Positions 18,096 through 27,159 of a DNA stretch of 64,000 nt are shown in pieces (the first letter of the stretch is position 1; each line of letters begins with the position of its first letter). The translations under genes and the position numbers were made by a program. The notes under the pieces were generated by a model, which made no database searches, had not been told where the DNA came from, and saw only the letters and a list, made by a program, of their open reading frames with translations. Origin of the DNA: Kitasatospora sp. MAP12-44 (GTDB lineage Bacteria > Actinomycetota > Actinomycetes > Streptomycetales > Streptomycetaceae); the NCBI RefSeq assembly GCF_029892095.1, contig NZ_JARZAE010000004.1:3968001-4032000 (forward strand). The letters run 5' to 3'.

Positions 18096-18610
18096 GCGAC
18101 CGTCAGACGAGCTGTGATCGGGCGCAACCCGAAGGGTTCTCCCGTTTTAGGATCACGTGCGTTTCCAAGGACGACGTTGGCCGTCTTACGGCCCACGCCA
18201 GGCAGAGTGACCATCTCCTCCAGGGTCTTCGGCACCTCGCCGCCGAAGTCGTCCCTGAGCTTGATGGACAGGCCGATCAACGACTTCGCCTTGTTCCGGA
18301 AGAACCCGGTCGGCCGGATGATCTCCTCCAGCTCCTCCGGCACGGCTGCCGCCATGTCCTCCGCCGTCGGGTACTTCGCGAACAACGCCGGCGTCGTCTG
18401 ATTCACCCGCAGGTCCGTCGTCTGCGCCGACAGCACCGTGGCGACCACCAGCTCGAACGGCGACTCGAAGTCCAACTCCGGATGCGCGTACGGATACAAC
18501 TCCGCCAACGCCCGGTTGATCTTCCGCGCCCGCCGCACCATCGCCACCCGCGACTCCGGCTTCCGCGGCTTCGCCGCCGGCGCGGCCTTCTTGACCTTGC
18601 TCTCTGCCAT
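18065..18610 (-). pseudogene. truncated nth copy 3
   Basis: A 181-residue frame matching the N-terminal half of endonuclease III. It lacks 11 residues of the Lys/Ala-rich tail but keeps LPGVGRKTA and the extra RDPKTGEP, and then changes to LRPITARLTVAQVVSRPAFV. Nth homology spans about 18129-18627. The catalytic Asp and the iron-sulfur cysteines are absent. GTGATC (18114-18119) and GATCAC (18151-18156) flank the junction with the same 37-base offset as in intact nth. The foreign tail is shared with copy 4, because both abut a copy of the same small gene. Confidence 0.9.
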
Positions 18611-18759
18611 GGACGAAGGCTACGCCGGAGACGTGACGGCACGGGGTCCAAACAGCGGGAACGACACCCATCGACCGACCTGCTCCCCTGGGATCAGAAG
18701 CCGAGTCGCAGACCAGGCCCGGCCGCAAGGGCCCTGGCTCAGGTCGTGCTCGCGACGAG

Positions 18760-19236
18760 CTACGCCGGCCATTCGACTCGGCCCCCGCGGAAGAGGAGCG
18801 GCTGAGGCTCCACATCCTCGTAGAACCGGATGGTTCCCAAGCCCACAGCGACGTCGTCCCCGTGAACGCCTCGGACGTGCAGAGCCAGCCAGGCGCACAG
18901 TTCTCCAAGCTGGCCGAACCCATCGGGGTGCAGCTGCTGCCGAGACGTCAAGGTCCACCCGCGTGCCGGCTCCTCCGCCCAATCCAGGCGCGAGTCGAGG
19001 ACACCGTCCACGCCTGCACTGCCGAAGCCCCGCTGATCAAGGAGGGGGTAGGGATCGTCCTCGACCACGACCGGGGCACCGAAGTCGTCCACCTCAACAC
19101 AGAGGTACTGCGAGACGATCGCCAACGCCTCCGGCCGTGGTCCAAGTCCGAGGTGCCAGCGCAGTTCGGCCACCTCGCCCTCGGTCACACCCTCGCTGAG
19201 GCGCACCGCCAGAGCGCATTCGAACCAGTCGCTCAT
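18760..19236 (-). CDS. hypothetical protein
   Basis: A 158-residue acidic protein starting at ATG 19236 (MSDWFECALAVRLSEG). No signal peptide or membrane segment is visible. The sequence VAELRWHLGLGP and LAIVSQYLCVEVDDFGAPVVVEDDPYPLL looks like a compact alpha/beta protein with the acidic bias often seen in immunity proteins, but I do not recognise a family. A 45-base piece of a related gene is found at 20423-20467, joined to another truncated gene. It is transcribed towards the nth fragment at 18.6 kb. Confidence 0.55.
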   Translation of the reverse strand: MSDWFECALAVRLSEGVTEGEVAELRWHLGLGPRPEALAIVSQYLCVEVDDFGAPVVVEDDPYPLLDQRGFGSAGVDGVLDSRLDWAEEPARGWTLTSRQQLHPDGFGQLGELCAWLALHVRGVHGDDVAVGLGTIRFYEDVEPQPLLFRGGRVEWPA

Positions 19237-19300
19237 GCCGCGCACCGGACACAGCGACGCAGACAGCCTTCGCTCCGGCCCGGCCGCGGTCCAACGGCGT

Positions 19301-19963
19301 TCAGCACTGCCACAGGAAGACGGCCCGCTCGCAAGGCGCGCACGCGAAGGCGTAGGCACTGCCGCAGCCACCGAAGTTCATCGCGGTGGCGTGGTCGGGG
19401 CCTTCCTCCAGTTGGGCGATCAGCGGCATCGTACGGGCGCAGGACGGGCAGGACGGTGTCTCGTCGTTCTGGATCCACGAGGGCGATCCGCCGAGTTGGC
19501 CGAGGACATCCGTGCTCGACCGGCCGGTCTGCTCCGCCCACGCCAGGTGGGCCCGGTCGTAGTCCGGGTCGACCACCGGCTCGAAGGCGGGCGTGTGGAC
19601 CGCGCCGAGCAGGATCGCCTCCTCGTCGTCGTCCGCACCGAGTTCGGGCAGCGGCACGGGCACAAGCCCGTCCACCGGGAAGAGCAGCGCGCGATTGGCG
19701 CCCTCACTCGGGCTCCACTCATCGCACATGCCCGGGTCGTTCTGGCACATGAACAGGACGAGCACACCCCCGCGCTGCTCGGCTTCCCCGCCAACTCCAC
19801 GGCTCAGGTCGGCCAGCATGATCTGCGCCAGGAACTGCATCGGCCCCGAGCAGGTCGCGCAGCGCGGCCACACCGTCCCGACCGGAGCCAGCGGCACCCC
19901 TCCGGTGCGGGTCAGCAGGGCATCCTCAGCGGCCGGCCCGGCGTCGATCATCAGAATGGTCAT
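19301..19963 (-). CDS. hypothetical protein with Cys pairs, YwqG/DUF1963-like
   Basis: A 220-residue acidic protein. It contains CATCSGPMQFLAQI near residue 34, later CPSCARTMPLIAQLEEGPDHATAMNFGG and a C-terminal CAPCERAVFLWQC, giving three CXXC pairs that may bind zinc. The phrase pattern (comparison of C-S-G-PM-Q-FLAQ, then a G-G gap) is like DUF1963/YwqG proteins, whose function is unclear. ATG 19963 was chosen as the first methionine before the conserved region. It lies 64 bases upstream of, and in the same orientation as, the hypothetical gene at 18760-19236. Confidence 0.6.
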   Translation of the reverse strand: MTILMIDAGPAAEDALLTRTGGVPLAPVGTVWPRCATCSGPMQFLAQIMLADLSRGVGGEAEQRGGVLVLFMCQNDPGMCDEWSPSEGANRALLFPVDGLVPVPLPELGADDDEEAILLGAVHTPAFEPVVDPDYDRAHLAWAEQTGRSSTDVLGQLGGSPSWIQNDETPSCPSCARTMPLIAQLEEGPDHATAMNFGGCGSAYAFACAPCERAVFLWQC

Positions 19964-20064
19964 GAGAACGGACTCTAGAGCGGACCAGCGACACCGCCCG
20001 GCATCGGCTCCGTGCCCGGACTCCGACCAGGTTCCAGTCGAACCGATACGGTGATCGCCCGCAC

Positions 20065-20460
20065 ATGGACGAACTGGGAGGTCACGTGGCGATCCCCGCC
20101 CGTCTGATAGCCACAGTCGCACTGCCCGACGCCTCCGCCGTGACGCAAGGCTTCGCGTTCCACAGCTGGCCAGGTCTACGGCGGGTCCTTCTGCGTGACG
20201 GTGACAACCTCAGCCTCTTCGACCTCGACCGAGCCCTGGTCGGCAACGCCACGCCTTTGACGTCCGTTCCGAATCCATGGCCGCAGTGGACTCACGGAGT
20301 CCACACATCCGCCCCGGACGGCTCCCTCGTCGTCGTGTGCGGGCAACGCTCCATCCGCGCGATCGAACGCAGTGGCCGAACCCGATGGGAGTACCACCAC
20401 GGCTGCTGGGGTGAAGTGACTGCCAACACCTCCGGGCGCGGTCCAAGTCCGAAGTACTAG
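20065..20460 (+). pseudogene. truncated hypothetical gene with recombination scar at its 3' end
   Basis: A 131-residue frame whose product has the look of the first blades of a beta-propeller (HSWPGLRRVLLRDGDNLSLFDLDRALVG, TSAPDGSLVVVCGQRSIRAIERSG). It ends abruptly. Its last ~40 bases (20423-20467) are closely similar to 19121-19166, which lies inside the hypothetical gene at 18760-19236 (there read on the other strand). So the 3' end of this gene was replaced by a piece of a paralogue of that gene. The full-length parent protein is not present in the window. Confidence 0.55.
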
Positions 20461-20470
20461 CGCAGTAGCG

Positions 20471-22168
20471 CTAAATTCCCACCCGACCATAGGCGTCATC
20501 GATCGCGGCATGGACGGCGGCTTGCACACTCGGTCTGCCTGCAAGGAAAGTATTCGTCACGTCATGCAATTCTCGCTGCGCATCTGCAAAGGAGGCCAAC
20601 GACGGGAGTCGGACCATAGCAAGATATAGAAGGACGGCCCAATCCTCAACCTCCAGGACAGGCTCCTTCAACTGGCCGGTCGATGTCAGCAGGTTATATG
20701 CCACCTTATTATGAATGTTGCTATTCGTGTGGACACCGCCATCATCGCTCATAGTGTATGCATAATCCCGCATATGCGCAGGATCGCCGGTGCGGTTCGG
20801 GTCGCTCAGATCCCGTAGAGGCAAGCCTCCTTGGCCAAGGCCTGATCCGACCTCCCATGACCAGGTTGTCACGTCATTTCGGTCCGCCAGGTACCAGTTT
20901 CGGATAATGACACCAAAGATGTCGGAGAACGACTCATTCAGAGCACCGGCTTCATCGCGGTAGATCAAATTGCTCGACGTTTCGATTACGCCGTGCGTCA
21001 GCTCGTGAGCAATTACATCGAGATAACGCGCCATGCTTACCATGACACCGTTGCCGTCACGCGTCTGCCCGAACCACATGCGCCCATGCCACCAAACGGC
21101 ATTGCACCACTCTGAATTGCTACTCCTGTATGTGCAACTCACGAGCGACATGAGATCCATGCCGGCGTCGTCTATGCCGTCCCTCTGCAACACGTTCCTG
21201 TAAAACTCGTAGACTTGGAGTGCCTTGGAGTGCGCCGTAACTGGCCCCTTGAAGCCGCCACCCAGGACCGGGCTGACCGAGGATACGGTATCGACAGGGA
21301 GCTGGCATGTCTCGATGTCAGCACCATTTAGATCGAAAGTACGAATATGGCGCGACACGTCATTGAAGTAGAAAGATTTATCCTTCACCTGACCCCAGAA
21401 TATTCGATTTATGCCATCCTCATCAATGCCGTCCAGCTTTGTCGGGACTGCCACGGCAGTGGGCGCCATCCCATAATAGAAGAGGATCTCGCCGTCGTGT
21501 GCATCGACCAGATAGCCGGTCAAGGGCGAGTCCTCGCGCGGCGATGGGGCGAGTCCATGGCCACGCTCCTCGGCACCGCGTTGCGCTTCGGGCACTCGGC
21601 CCGGGACCTCGCGCAAGTGCCAAACGAGATGCCAGTCCTCATTCGATGCCTGAAAGAGAGCTAGGCTTGCTGGCGGAACAAACTCCGGGTCCAGTTCGAC
21701 TCCAATGGCCTGCGAAACATTCGATAGCGCCTCTGTGCTCTTCAGAGTTGGCACGGAGGAGACATCTTCCACGTCTCCGAGTTGGCAAGCAATGGAAACA
21801 AGTTGACGTTCCCCGTCTAGCTCGACGAGCGCCTCTGCTCCGAAGACCGGAATATCTCCATGCGTTTGATGGAAGCGAACAAGCGTGGTGCCAGTCCGCT
21901 TCTGGTCACGCGTCGTCTCAAGGGCCAAGTCAGGCACCCGTCTGGGCTGCTCTTCCCTCACGACAGAGTGGAGGCCAGGACTCGTCTCCCGTCCCAGCAT
22001 CTCTGCAAGGTAGAACCTGGCAGCTGACTCGTCGGAAGAAAATTCAGGCGCTGGCGCCTCGGCTCCTGACACCACCCCTCGCACAGAGGCAGCATCTATG
22101 GCTCCCCTGTTCGCTCGCTGATCCTCAGCGAAGTGGTAATGGAAGCGTTCGAATCGATTAGGAATCAT
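20471..22168 (-). CDS. M4-family (thermolysin-like) zinc metallopeptidase without signal peptide
   Basis: A 565-residue M4 peptidase. The zinc site HELTH is at 388-392 with catalytic Glu389, the third ligand Glu412 lies in ALNESFSDIFG, and the transition-state His480 in DDGGVHTNSNI matches thermolysin His231. An FTP-like propeptide region is at about 80-140. The N-terminus (MIPNRFERFHYHFAEDQRANRG) has no signal peptide, unlike secreted thermolysins, so the protein is probably cytoplasmic or exported by another route, as with protealysin-like enzymes. Base composition is clearly more AT-rich than its neighbours, which suggests recent acquisition. It is convergent with the broken gene at 20065. 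Confidence 0.88.
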   Translation of the reverse strand: MIPNRFERFHYHFAEDQRANRGAIDAASVRGVVSGAEAPAPEFSSDESAARFYLAEMLGRETSPGLHSVVREEQPRRVPDLALETTRDQKRTGTTLVRFHQTHGDIPVFGAEALVELDGERQLVSIACQLGDVEDVSSVPTLKSTEALSNVSQAIGVELDPEFVPPASLALFQASNEDWHLVWHLREVPGRVPEAQRGAEERGHGLAPSPREDSPLTGYLVDAHDGEILFYYGMAPTAVAVPTKLDGIDEDGINRIFWGQVKDKSFYFNDVSRHIRTFDLNGADIETCQLPVDTVSSVSPVLGGGFKGPVTAHSKALQVYEFYRNVLQRDGIDDAGMDLMSLVSCTYRSSNSEWCNAVWWHGRMWFGQTRDGNGVMVSMARYLDVIAHELTHGVIETSSNLIYRDEAGALNESFSDIFGVIIRNWYLADRNDVTTWSWEVGSGLGQGGLPLRDLSDPNRTGDPAHMRDYAYTMSDDGGVHTNSNIHNKVAYNLLTSTGQLKEPVLEVEDWAVLLYLAMVRLPSLASFADAQRELHDVTNTFLAGRPSVQAAVHAAIDDAYGRVGI

Positions 22169-22672
22169 GGCGATTCCCCTCTCGCTGGTGCCCTGGTGCC
22201 ACCCCCTCGTGCTTCACACTCCCAGCGTTGCTCGTCCAGCGGTGGGCTGCAACTTGGCCCAACCAGGCCTTCTATCAGGGAAGTTCTGCCGTCGTGGCAC
22301 GGGCGCAGCCCTCCATACTGTGGACCAGCTGTGCTCCACAGACAGCGTCCGCATGTCAAGTCCCAGCGATCGGGGGTGCCTTCCCGATAGGCCACTGAGC
22401 CGAGCGCCCGGGTTCCCTGAGCGACGACCACCAGGACCTTGATCCGCACGATGTTCTTCGCCCCCCGAGCCGATCTGGCCGCCACCACCTCCTCGATGGA
22501 AGCCGTGAGTGCGGTGAACCTGGTCCTGACAGCCGCCGTGATCGTGCTGGTGAGGGTGGCCCGCCGCTCCGCTCAATGAGCAGACGGCCTGGGGGCCTGC
22601 TCGGTCCAGAGGCCAAGCAGGCGCTGGCTAAGCTCCCGCGGTTCAACCTCCTTAACAAGCCAGCCTCTTGCT
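22169..22672. other. intergenic region with one possible 42-residue membrane ORF
   Basis: This stretch upstream of the M4 peptidase holds no convincing gene. A possible + strand frame 22451-22579 would encode a 42-residue peptide with one hydrophobic segment (LVLTAAVIVLVRVA), without a clear ribosome-binding site. The bases just before the peptidase ATG presumably carry its promoter, but I cannot place one securely. Confidence 0.35.
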
Positions 22673-22807
22673 CCCCTCGCCGCCCAAGGCCGACGAATCG
22701 GGGCGGAACAGCAGCTCACCGACTGCGCCTTCGCCCGGACGACCCACTTCGGACCTACCACCCCAGGACGGTGGCCGCCACCGCCGAACTCGCCGCACTC
22801 CCCAGCA
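22673..22807 (+). pseudogene. 3' remnant of a TPR gene (copy of 17397-17527)
   Basis: About 130 bases match the 3' end of the TPR gene at 16331-17527, including the words for TVAATAELAALP, with substitutions and a small deletion that shift the frame. The match continues through the intergenic DNA into the small gene at 22882. It therefore shows that module 4 once carried the same TPR gene plus small-gene pair as module 3. Confidence 0.8.
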
Positions 22808-22881
22808 ACGTCGACCCGTGCACCACGAGGCCCAGGAAATCGGATAGCGGGCCGGCCTCGGCACGTTGAACACTGCACGTC

Positions 22882-23205
22882 ATGACCACGGAAAACAGCG
22901 TGGAGCCAAGCGGCTCGCTGAACCATTGCGTCGTCGCCAATGTGCCCCGCGAGACCAGGCGCGGCCCCGGCGGCGAGCTGGTTGAGTCAGGCCTCAAGCA
23001 TTTCGCCCCAGGGGCGAAGCTCTGGGTGCTTCCACCGCGGTACCGGAACGAGGACGACCAGCTGGAGGTCATCGGCGTGCACCGCGGGAGGGGCGGGCGA
23101 CACATCCGGCTAATCCTGTTCAGGCGGCATCTGGAGAACTTCCGGATCAAGGTTGTCTACAGCCCGGCCGTGCAACGTGCACACGACCGCACCTTCTGGA
23201 ACTGA
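22882..23205 (+). pseudogene. small conserved protein at nth junctions, copy 2 (nonsense plus deletion)
   Basis: The frame encodes 107 residues nearly identical to copy 1 (17604) up to HDRTFWN. There the next Trp codon TGG of copy 1 has become TGA. Just beyond, about 110 bases are missing: the text jumps from TCTGGTGC to GGGATGCCCGCACCTGCCC, after which similarity to the 3' end of copy 1 resumes. The WCCPE and WADRW region is lost. The gene is probably inactive, although the first two-thirds could still be translated. Confidence 0.75.
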
Positions 23206-23239
23206 GACCGGGTCTGGTGCGGGATGCCCGCACCTGCCC

Positions 23240-23779
23240 TCACACGAACAAAGGCCGAGAAAAGAACTGAGTGACCATCAGGCGAGCTGTGATCGGTCGC
23301 ACGTCGAACACGTTGCCCAGCACCACGTTGGCCGTCTTGCGGCCGACGCCGGGCAGCGTGACCAGGTCCTCCAGGCGGCCGGGGACCTCGCCGTCGAAGC
23401 GGTCGCGCAGCGCGATGGAGAGCCCGATCAGCGACTTCGCCTTCATCCGGAAGAACCCGGTCGGGCGGATCAGCTCCTCCATCTCCTCCGGCACCGCCGC
23501 CGCCATCTCCCCCGGCGTCGGGTACTTCGCGAACAGCGCCGGCGTCGTCTGGTTCACCCGCAGGTCGGTGGTCTGCGCCGACAGCACCGTCGCCACCAGC
23601 AACTCGAAGGCGTTCTCGAAGTCCAACTCCGGGTGCGCGTACGGATACACCTCGGCCAGCTCACGGTTGATCTTCCGCGCCCGCCGCACCATCGCGACGT
23701 GCGACTCGGGCTTGCGCGGCTTCACCGCCGTCTTCTTCACGGCCGGGGCCGCGGCCTTCTTGACCTTGCTCTCTGCCAT
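23240..23779 (-). pseudogene. truncated nth copy 4 (lineage without the 8-codon insertion)
   Basis: A 179-residue frame homologous to the first half of endonuclease III but more diverged than copies 1 and 3 (for example KAAAPAVKKTAVKPRKPESH and LIGLSIALRDRFDGEVPGRLEDL). It lacks the RDPKTGEP insertion: the text runs GNVFDVRPIT, which aligns with GNAFGVPGIT of ordinary nth, and then becomes the foreign tail ARLMVTQFFSRPLFV. It may be the ancestral host 5' half, displaced by the first insertion event. The catalytic Asp and iron-sulfur cysteines are absent. Confidence 0.88.
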
Positions 23780-23849
23780 GCACGAAGGCTACGCCGCCCG
23801 GCCGACTGCACGGGCGGCATTCCGCTGGGCCAGCAGTGACCCGCCTGGG

Positions 23850-25817
23850 TTAACCGGCGGCAGCCAGCAGTTCCGCGACGGCAGCGCGGATCGCCCCGTC
23901 ATCAGCGAAGGCTCGCCAGTTGCCGGCGCTGTGCACACGCCGGTCCAGGCTCGGCAGATCGCGCAGGACACGGGCGGCCGGGCGGGCGGCCGGGCCCATC
24001 CGGGCCAGGTAGCGCACTGCGGTCAGCATCACCGGGTAGTACGTTCCGTCAGCCAGCCGCTGAACGGCCGTCAGCAGAGCGGGTACCGCGGCCTCCGCAT
24101 CACCGGTCGCCCTCCAGAGCGCGTGCGCCGCCTCAACGCTCACCCAGGAGTCCTCCGTCGCCGCAGCCATCACCCTCAGCCGCTCCGCGTATCCGGCCCC
24201 GTGCGGGCCGAGGTCGGCAAGCCTGCGCAAGTCAGGGTGCGGGAAGCGGCCCTGCGTGGCGGCCGGGCCGAGCACCGCGAGGGCAGGCCCCGGCTCCCCA
24301 CCGACCCGCCAGTATGCCCAGGCGGCCAGCGGTGCGGCCGGACCACTGGCGGTGGCGCGGGCCAGCAGGAGCTCCCGTGCCCCATTGGCAGCAGGGCCGA
24401 TACCGCCGAGGGCGGTCGCCGCCGAGGGCCAGCAGCGGTCGTCATCCAGCAGCGAGAGCAGCTCTGGGACAGCCGCCTTCGCCGCCGGCCCCCACGCGGC
24501 GAGCACCTCACCGAGCCGGCTGAGCAGCTCGGCGCCCGAGTCGGGACGCAGGACATCGCGAACGGCCGGAAGCAGCAGCTCGGCGTGGTCCTTCGCCAGG
24601 ACGAGCACTTCGCCGAGTGCCGGCAGGTGAGGCCAGTAGGGCATGCCGTGACCGACGTGCGCACCACCCAGGCCGAAACCGCCCCGCGGACCGGTCAGCC
24701 GCTCGATCAGCCCCGGTACGCAGCGCGGGTCGTTCATCCGAGCCACAGCCCACAGGGCAGCGTCCCCGACCGTGTCCTTGCCGCTGCGCGTTGCCCTGAC
24801 CGCCGGGTCACCGAGCAGCCCTGCCAGCGCGTCCACATGCCTGGCAGCCGCGGGGCCGAGGCAGGCCAGCAGGTCGACAGCGCGGTAGCGGACTTCGGTG
24901 TCAGGGTCGGCCAGCCGCTCCACGACGGCGGGTAGCAGCGCGGTCGTGGGTGAACGCCAATCCGAGAGAACACAGGCTGCCTGCGCGAGGGCGCCGATCC
25001 GTTGCTCGGGGTCCGGGTGCCCGGCCATCAGCCCGAGCGCATAGTCCGGGGTGGCGCCTGTGAACAGGTTCCCTGTCCACAGGTGAACCCCCAGTACTCC
25101 GGTGCCGACCCACTCGGAGGCCCTCCAGAGCTCGACACTCGGATCCCGTACGGCTGCCAGGACGAGTTCCAGCCGCCGTGCGGGTAGCTCGGCGTCACTC
25201 ACGGCCAATGCATGGACCGCCGCCAGCCCCAGCTGGGGTTCCACGGAGTCCAGCAGCGCGTCCAGCAGTTCAACAACTTCACCGGTCGGCTCGGTGCCGG
25301 CGACTTCTCCGATCGAAAGCACCAGGTCCAATCGGGTCACCTGGTCCTGCTCCGCCTCGAAGGCGCTGAGCAAGGCAGTCAGCCGCTGCTCCGTAATGCC
25401 CCCGCCTACGCCCACCAGGTAGGCCACCTCGCGCCTGATCAACGGGTCAGGATCAGCCAGCAGGGCCAGCACATCGGGCATCACCCCGTTCCAGGCCGGG
25501 AGCCACCCCGGATCCACATGCTTCGCGGCAGCCTTCACGGACGTCGACGCCAAGTGGGCCAACAGCTCCAGCATCGCGCGCCGGCTCGGCACCTCTGTCC
25601 CGGCCGCCAACCGCACCAGGAACGGCAGCGCTGCAGTGGCGGCACTGCCGACCCAACCGCCCTGATGGAACAGCAGGTTGTCCAACTCCGCGGCCGCTTC
25701 CTCCGCAGCCTCGATGTCTGGCCCTTCGCATCGGCGCAACAGGGCCGGTGTGTCCTCAGCCGACCCGAAGTTGTGCCTCAGCCCAGCCCAGTCGACGACA
25801 TCGAGTTCTTCCCACAT
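23850..25817 (-). CDS. HEAT-repeat protein
   Basis: A 655-residue all-helical protein composed of HEAT/armadillo-like repeats, with typical phrases such as LLADPDPLIRREVAYLVG, LADPDTEVRYRAVDLLACLGPAA and VPELLSLLDDDRCWPSAATALGGIGPAA. Such solenoids bind proteins or nucleic acids. There is no signal peptide and no enzymatic domain. ATG 25817 (MWEELDVVDW) is chosen as start; the frame stays open upstream, but that part overlaps the divergent DIP1984 gene. It fills most of module 5 between two nth fragments. Confidence 0.8.
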   Translation of the reverse strand: MWEELDVVDWAGLRHNFGSAEDTPALLRRCEGPDIEAAEEAAAELDNLLFHQGGWVGSAATAALPFLVRLAAGTEVPSRRAMLELLAHLASTSVKAAAKHVDPGWLPAWNGVMPDVLALLADPDPLIRREVAYLVGVGGGITEQRLTALLSAFEAEQDQVTRLDLVLSIGEVAGTEPTGEVVELLDALLDSVEPQLGLAAVHALAVSDAELPARRLELVLAAVRDPSVELWRASEWVGTGVLGVHLWTGNLFTGATPDYALGLMAGHPDPEQRIGALAQAACVLSDWRSPTTALLPAVVERLADPDTEVRYRAVDLLACLGPAAARHVDALAGLLGDPAVRATRSGKDTVGDAALWAVARMNDPRCVPGLIERLTGPRGGFGLGGAHVGHGMPYWPHLPALGEVLVLAKDHAELLLPAVRDVLRPDSGAELLSRLGEVLAAWGPAAKAAVPELLSLLDDDRCWPSAATALGGIGPAANGARELLLARATASGPAAPLAAWAYWRVGGEPGPALAVLGPAATQGRFPHPDLRRLADLGPHGAGYAERLRVMAAATEDSWVSVEAAHALWRATGDAEAAVPALLTAVQRLADGTYYPVMLTAVRYLARMGPAARPAARVLRDLPSLDRRVHSAGNWRAFADDGAIRAAVAELLAAAG

Positions 25818-25938
25818 GCGCGGGACGTTACCGCCGACCACCCCATGCGGGCGACGGCCTTTCAGCAGTAATGGGGGTGCGTGCACGTGAACGAGTTCTC
25901 CATACTTGCGCGGGAGCAAAGAGGACGGAGGTGGACCG

Positions 25939-26400
25939 ATGAAGCTGGCGGAGGCGCTCGCGCAGCGCGCGGACGCGACCCGGCGGGTCGAGCAGTTGCG
26001 GGCCCGGATCGTGGGGAGTGCGCGGTACCAGGAGGGCGAGGTCCCGGCCGAGGACGCAGGGCAGCTGCTGGCCGAGGCCGGCACGGTTCTCGACGGGCTC
26101 GAGTCACTGATGCGCCGGATCAACCGGACCAACGCCACGGTGGCGATGGACGGCGGGGGCACCCTCACCGATGCGCTGGCCCGCCGGGACGTGCTGCGGC
26201 TGCGGCACTCCGTGGTGACCGCCGCGGCCGATGCCGCCGCCGGCCGGGGCGGGGTGCGCCAGCTACGGTCCGAGCTCAAGATGCTGTCCGCTCTGCCGGT
26301 CGCCGAGCTGCGTGCGCAGGCGGACCTGCTGGCCCGGGAGATCCGGGAGATCGACGTGGAGATCCAGCGCACCAACTGGACGGTCGACCTGCTCGACTGA
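25939..26400 (+). CDS. DIP1984-family (septicolysin-like) protein
   Basis: A 153-residue helical protein of the DIP1984 family, recognised from MKLAEALAQRADATRRVEQLRARI, LMRRINRTNATV, LTDALARRDVLRLRHSVV and QRTNWTVDLL. Members are small coiled-coil proteins, sometimes annotated septicolysin, without an established role. GGAGGT precedes ATG 25939 by 6 bases. It is divergent from the HEAT-repeat gene, with 121 bases between them. Confidence 0.85.
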   Translation: MKLAEALAQRADATRRVEQLRARIVGSARYQEGEVPAEDAGQLLAEAGTVLDGLESLMRRINRTNATVAMDGGGTLTDALARRDVLRLRHSVVTAAADAAAGRGGVRQLRSELKMLSALPVAELRAQADLLAREIREIDVEIQRTNWTVDLLD

Positions 26401-26625
26401 CAGCACCGCACGATGTGGAGCAGGTAACCGTCACGGAGGCGTGCGCACACCGCGGGTCGGCGGTCAATCCGGCCCTCTCCTGGCGCGCGGAGAGCAGCGC
26501 AGGGGTTCGACTCCCCGAAGAAACAACGCAGCTCAGCACGGTGCACAGGTGACAGGGCACAACGCACAGCACATCACCACGCGCAGATCCACGACGGCGA
26601 GGGCGGGAACGGGGTATCCACATCC

Positions 26626-27141
26626 ATGAGCAGTACGAGCAGTACGGGCGGCACCGGCAGTCAACTCCAGGACCTCGGAGGCTCGCCCCAGTGGTGCGTG
26701 GTCGCCAACGTCGCCCGGGAGACCAGACACGGCCCTGGCGGCGAGCAGGTCCAGTCGGGGCTCAAGCACTTCGCGCCGGGCGCGAAGCTCTGGGTGCTGC
26801 CGCCCCGCTATGGGAACGAGGACGACCAGCTGGAAGTCATCGGGTTCCACCGTGCCGGTGGCCGACGGCACATCCCGCTGATCGTCTTCCGGCGGCACCT
26901 GCAGAACTTCCGGATCAAGGCCGTCTACAGCCCGGCAGTGGAGCGGGTGCGAGATCGTACGAACTGGAACTGGCCACATGTGTGGTGCTGCCCCGAACTG
27001 GCGCAGCCCTGGGTCGACCGCTGGAACGCCCTCGCCGCAGGGCAGTCGATGCAGGCGTTTCCGCCTTGGCCGGGCCGGTCGGTCTTCGGCCAAGACGTCC
27101 GCCCCTGTCCCCACCTCAGTACGGGCCTCGGAACGGACTGA
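26626..27141 (+). CDS. small conserved protein at nth junctions, copy 3
   Basis: A 171-residue intact member of the family seen at 17604 and 22882, more diverged from both. It has a Ser/Thr/Gly-rich N-terminus, then WCVVANVARETRHGPGG, KHFAPGAKLWVLPPRYGNEDD, RRHLQNFRIKAVYSPAV and WCCPELAQPWVDRW. It ends 19 bases before the GTGATC arm of the outermost nth junction remnant, so again it lies directly beside the attachment-like site and points at it. Function unknown. Confidence 0.7.
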   Translation: MSSTSSTGGTGSQLQDLGGSPQWCVVANVARETRHGPGGEQVQSGLKHFAPGAKLWVLPPRYGNEDDQLEVIGFHRAGGRRHIPLIVFRRHLQNFRIKAVYSPAVERVRDRTNWNWPHVWCCPELAQPWVDRWNALAAGQSMQAFPPWPGRSVFGQDVRPCPHLSTGLGTD

Positions 27142-27159
27142 GGCCACGCCGCCAGGTCT

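Noticed and set aside
26495..26520. tRNA T-arm-like sequence GGGGTTCGACTCCCC
   Set aside because: No acceptor or anticodon stem can be drawn around it; it is an isolated short hairpin and not a tRNA or tmRNA.
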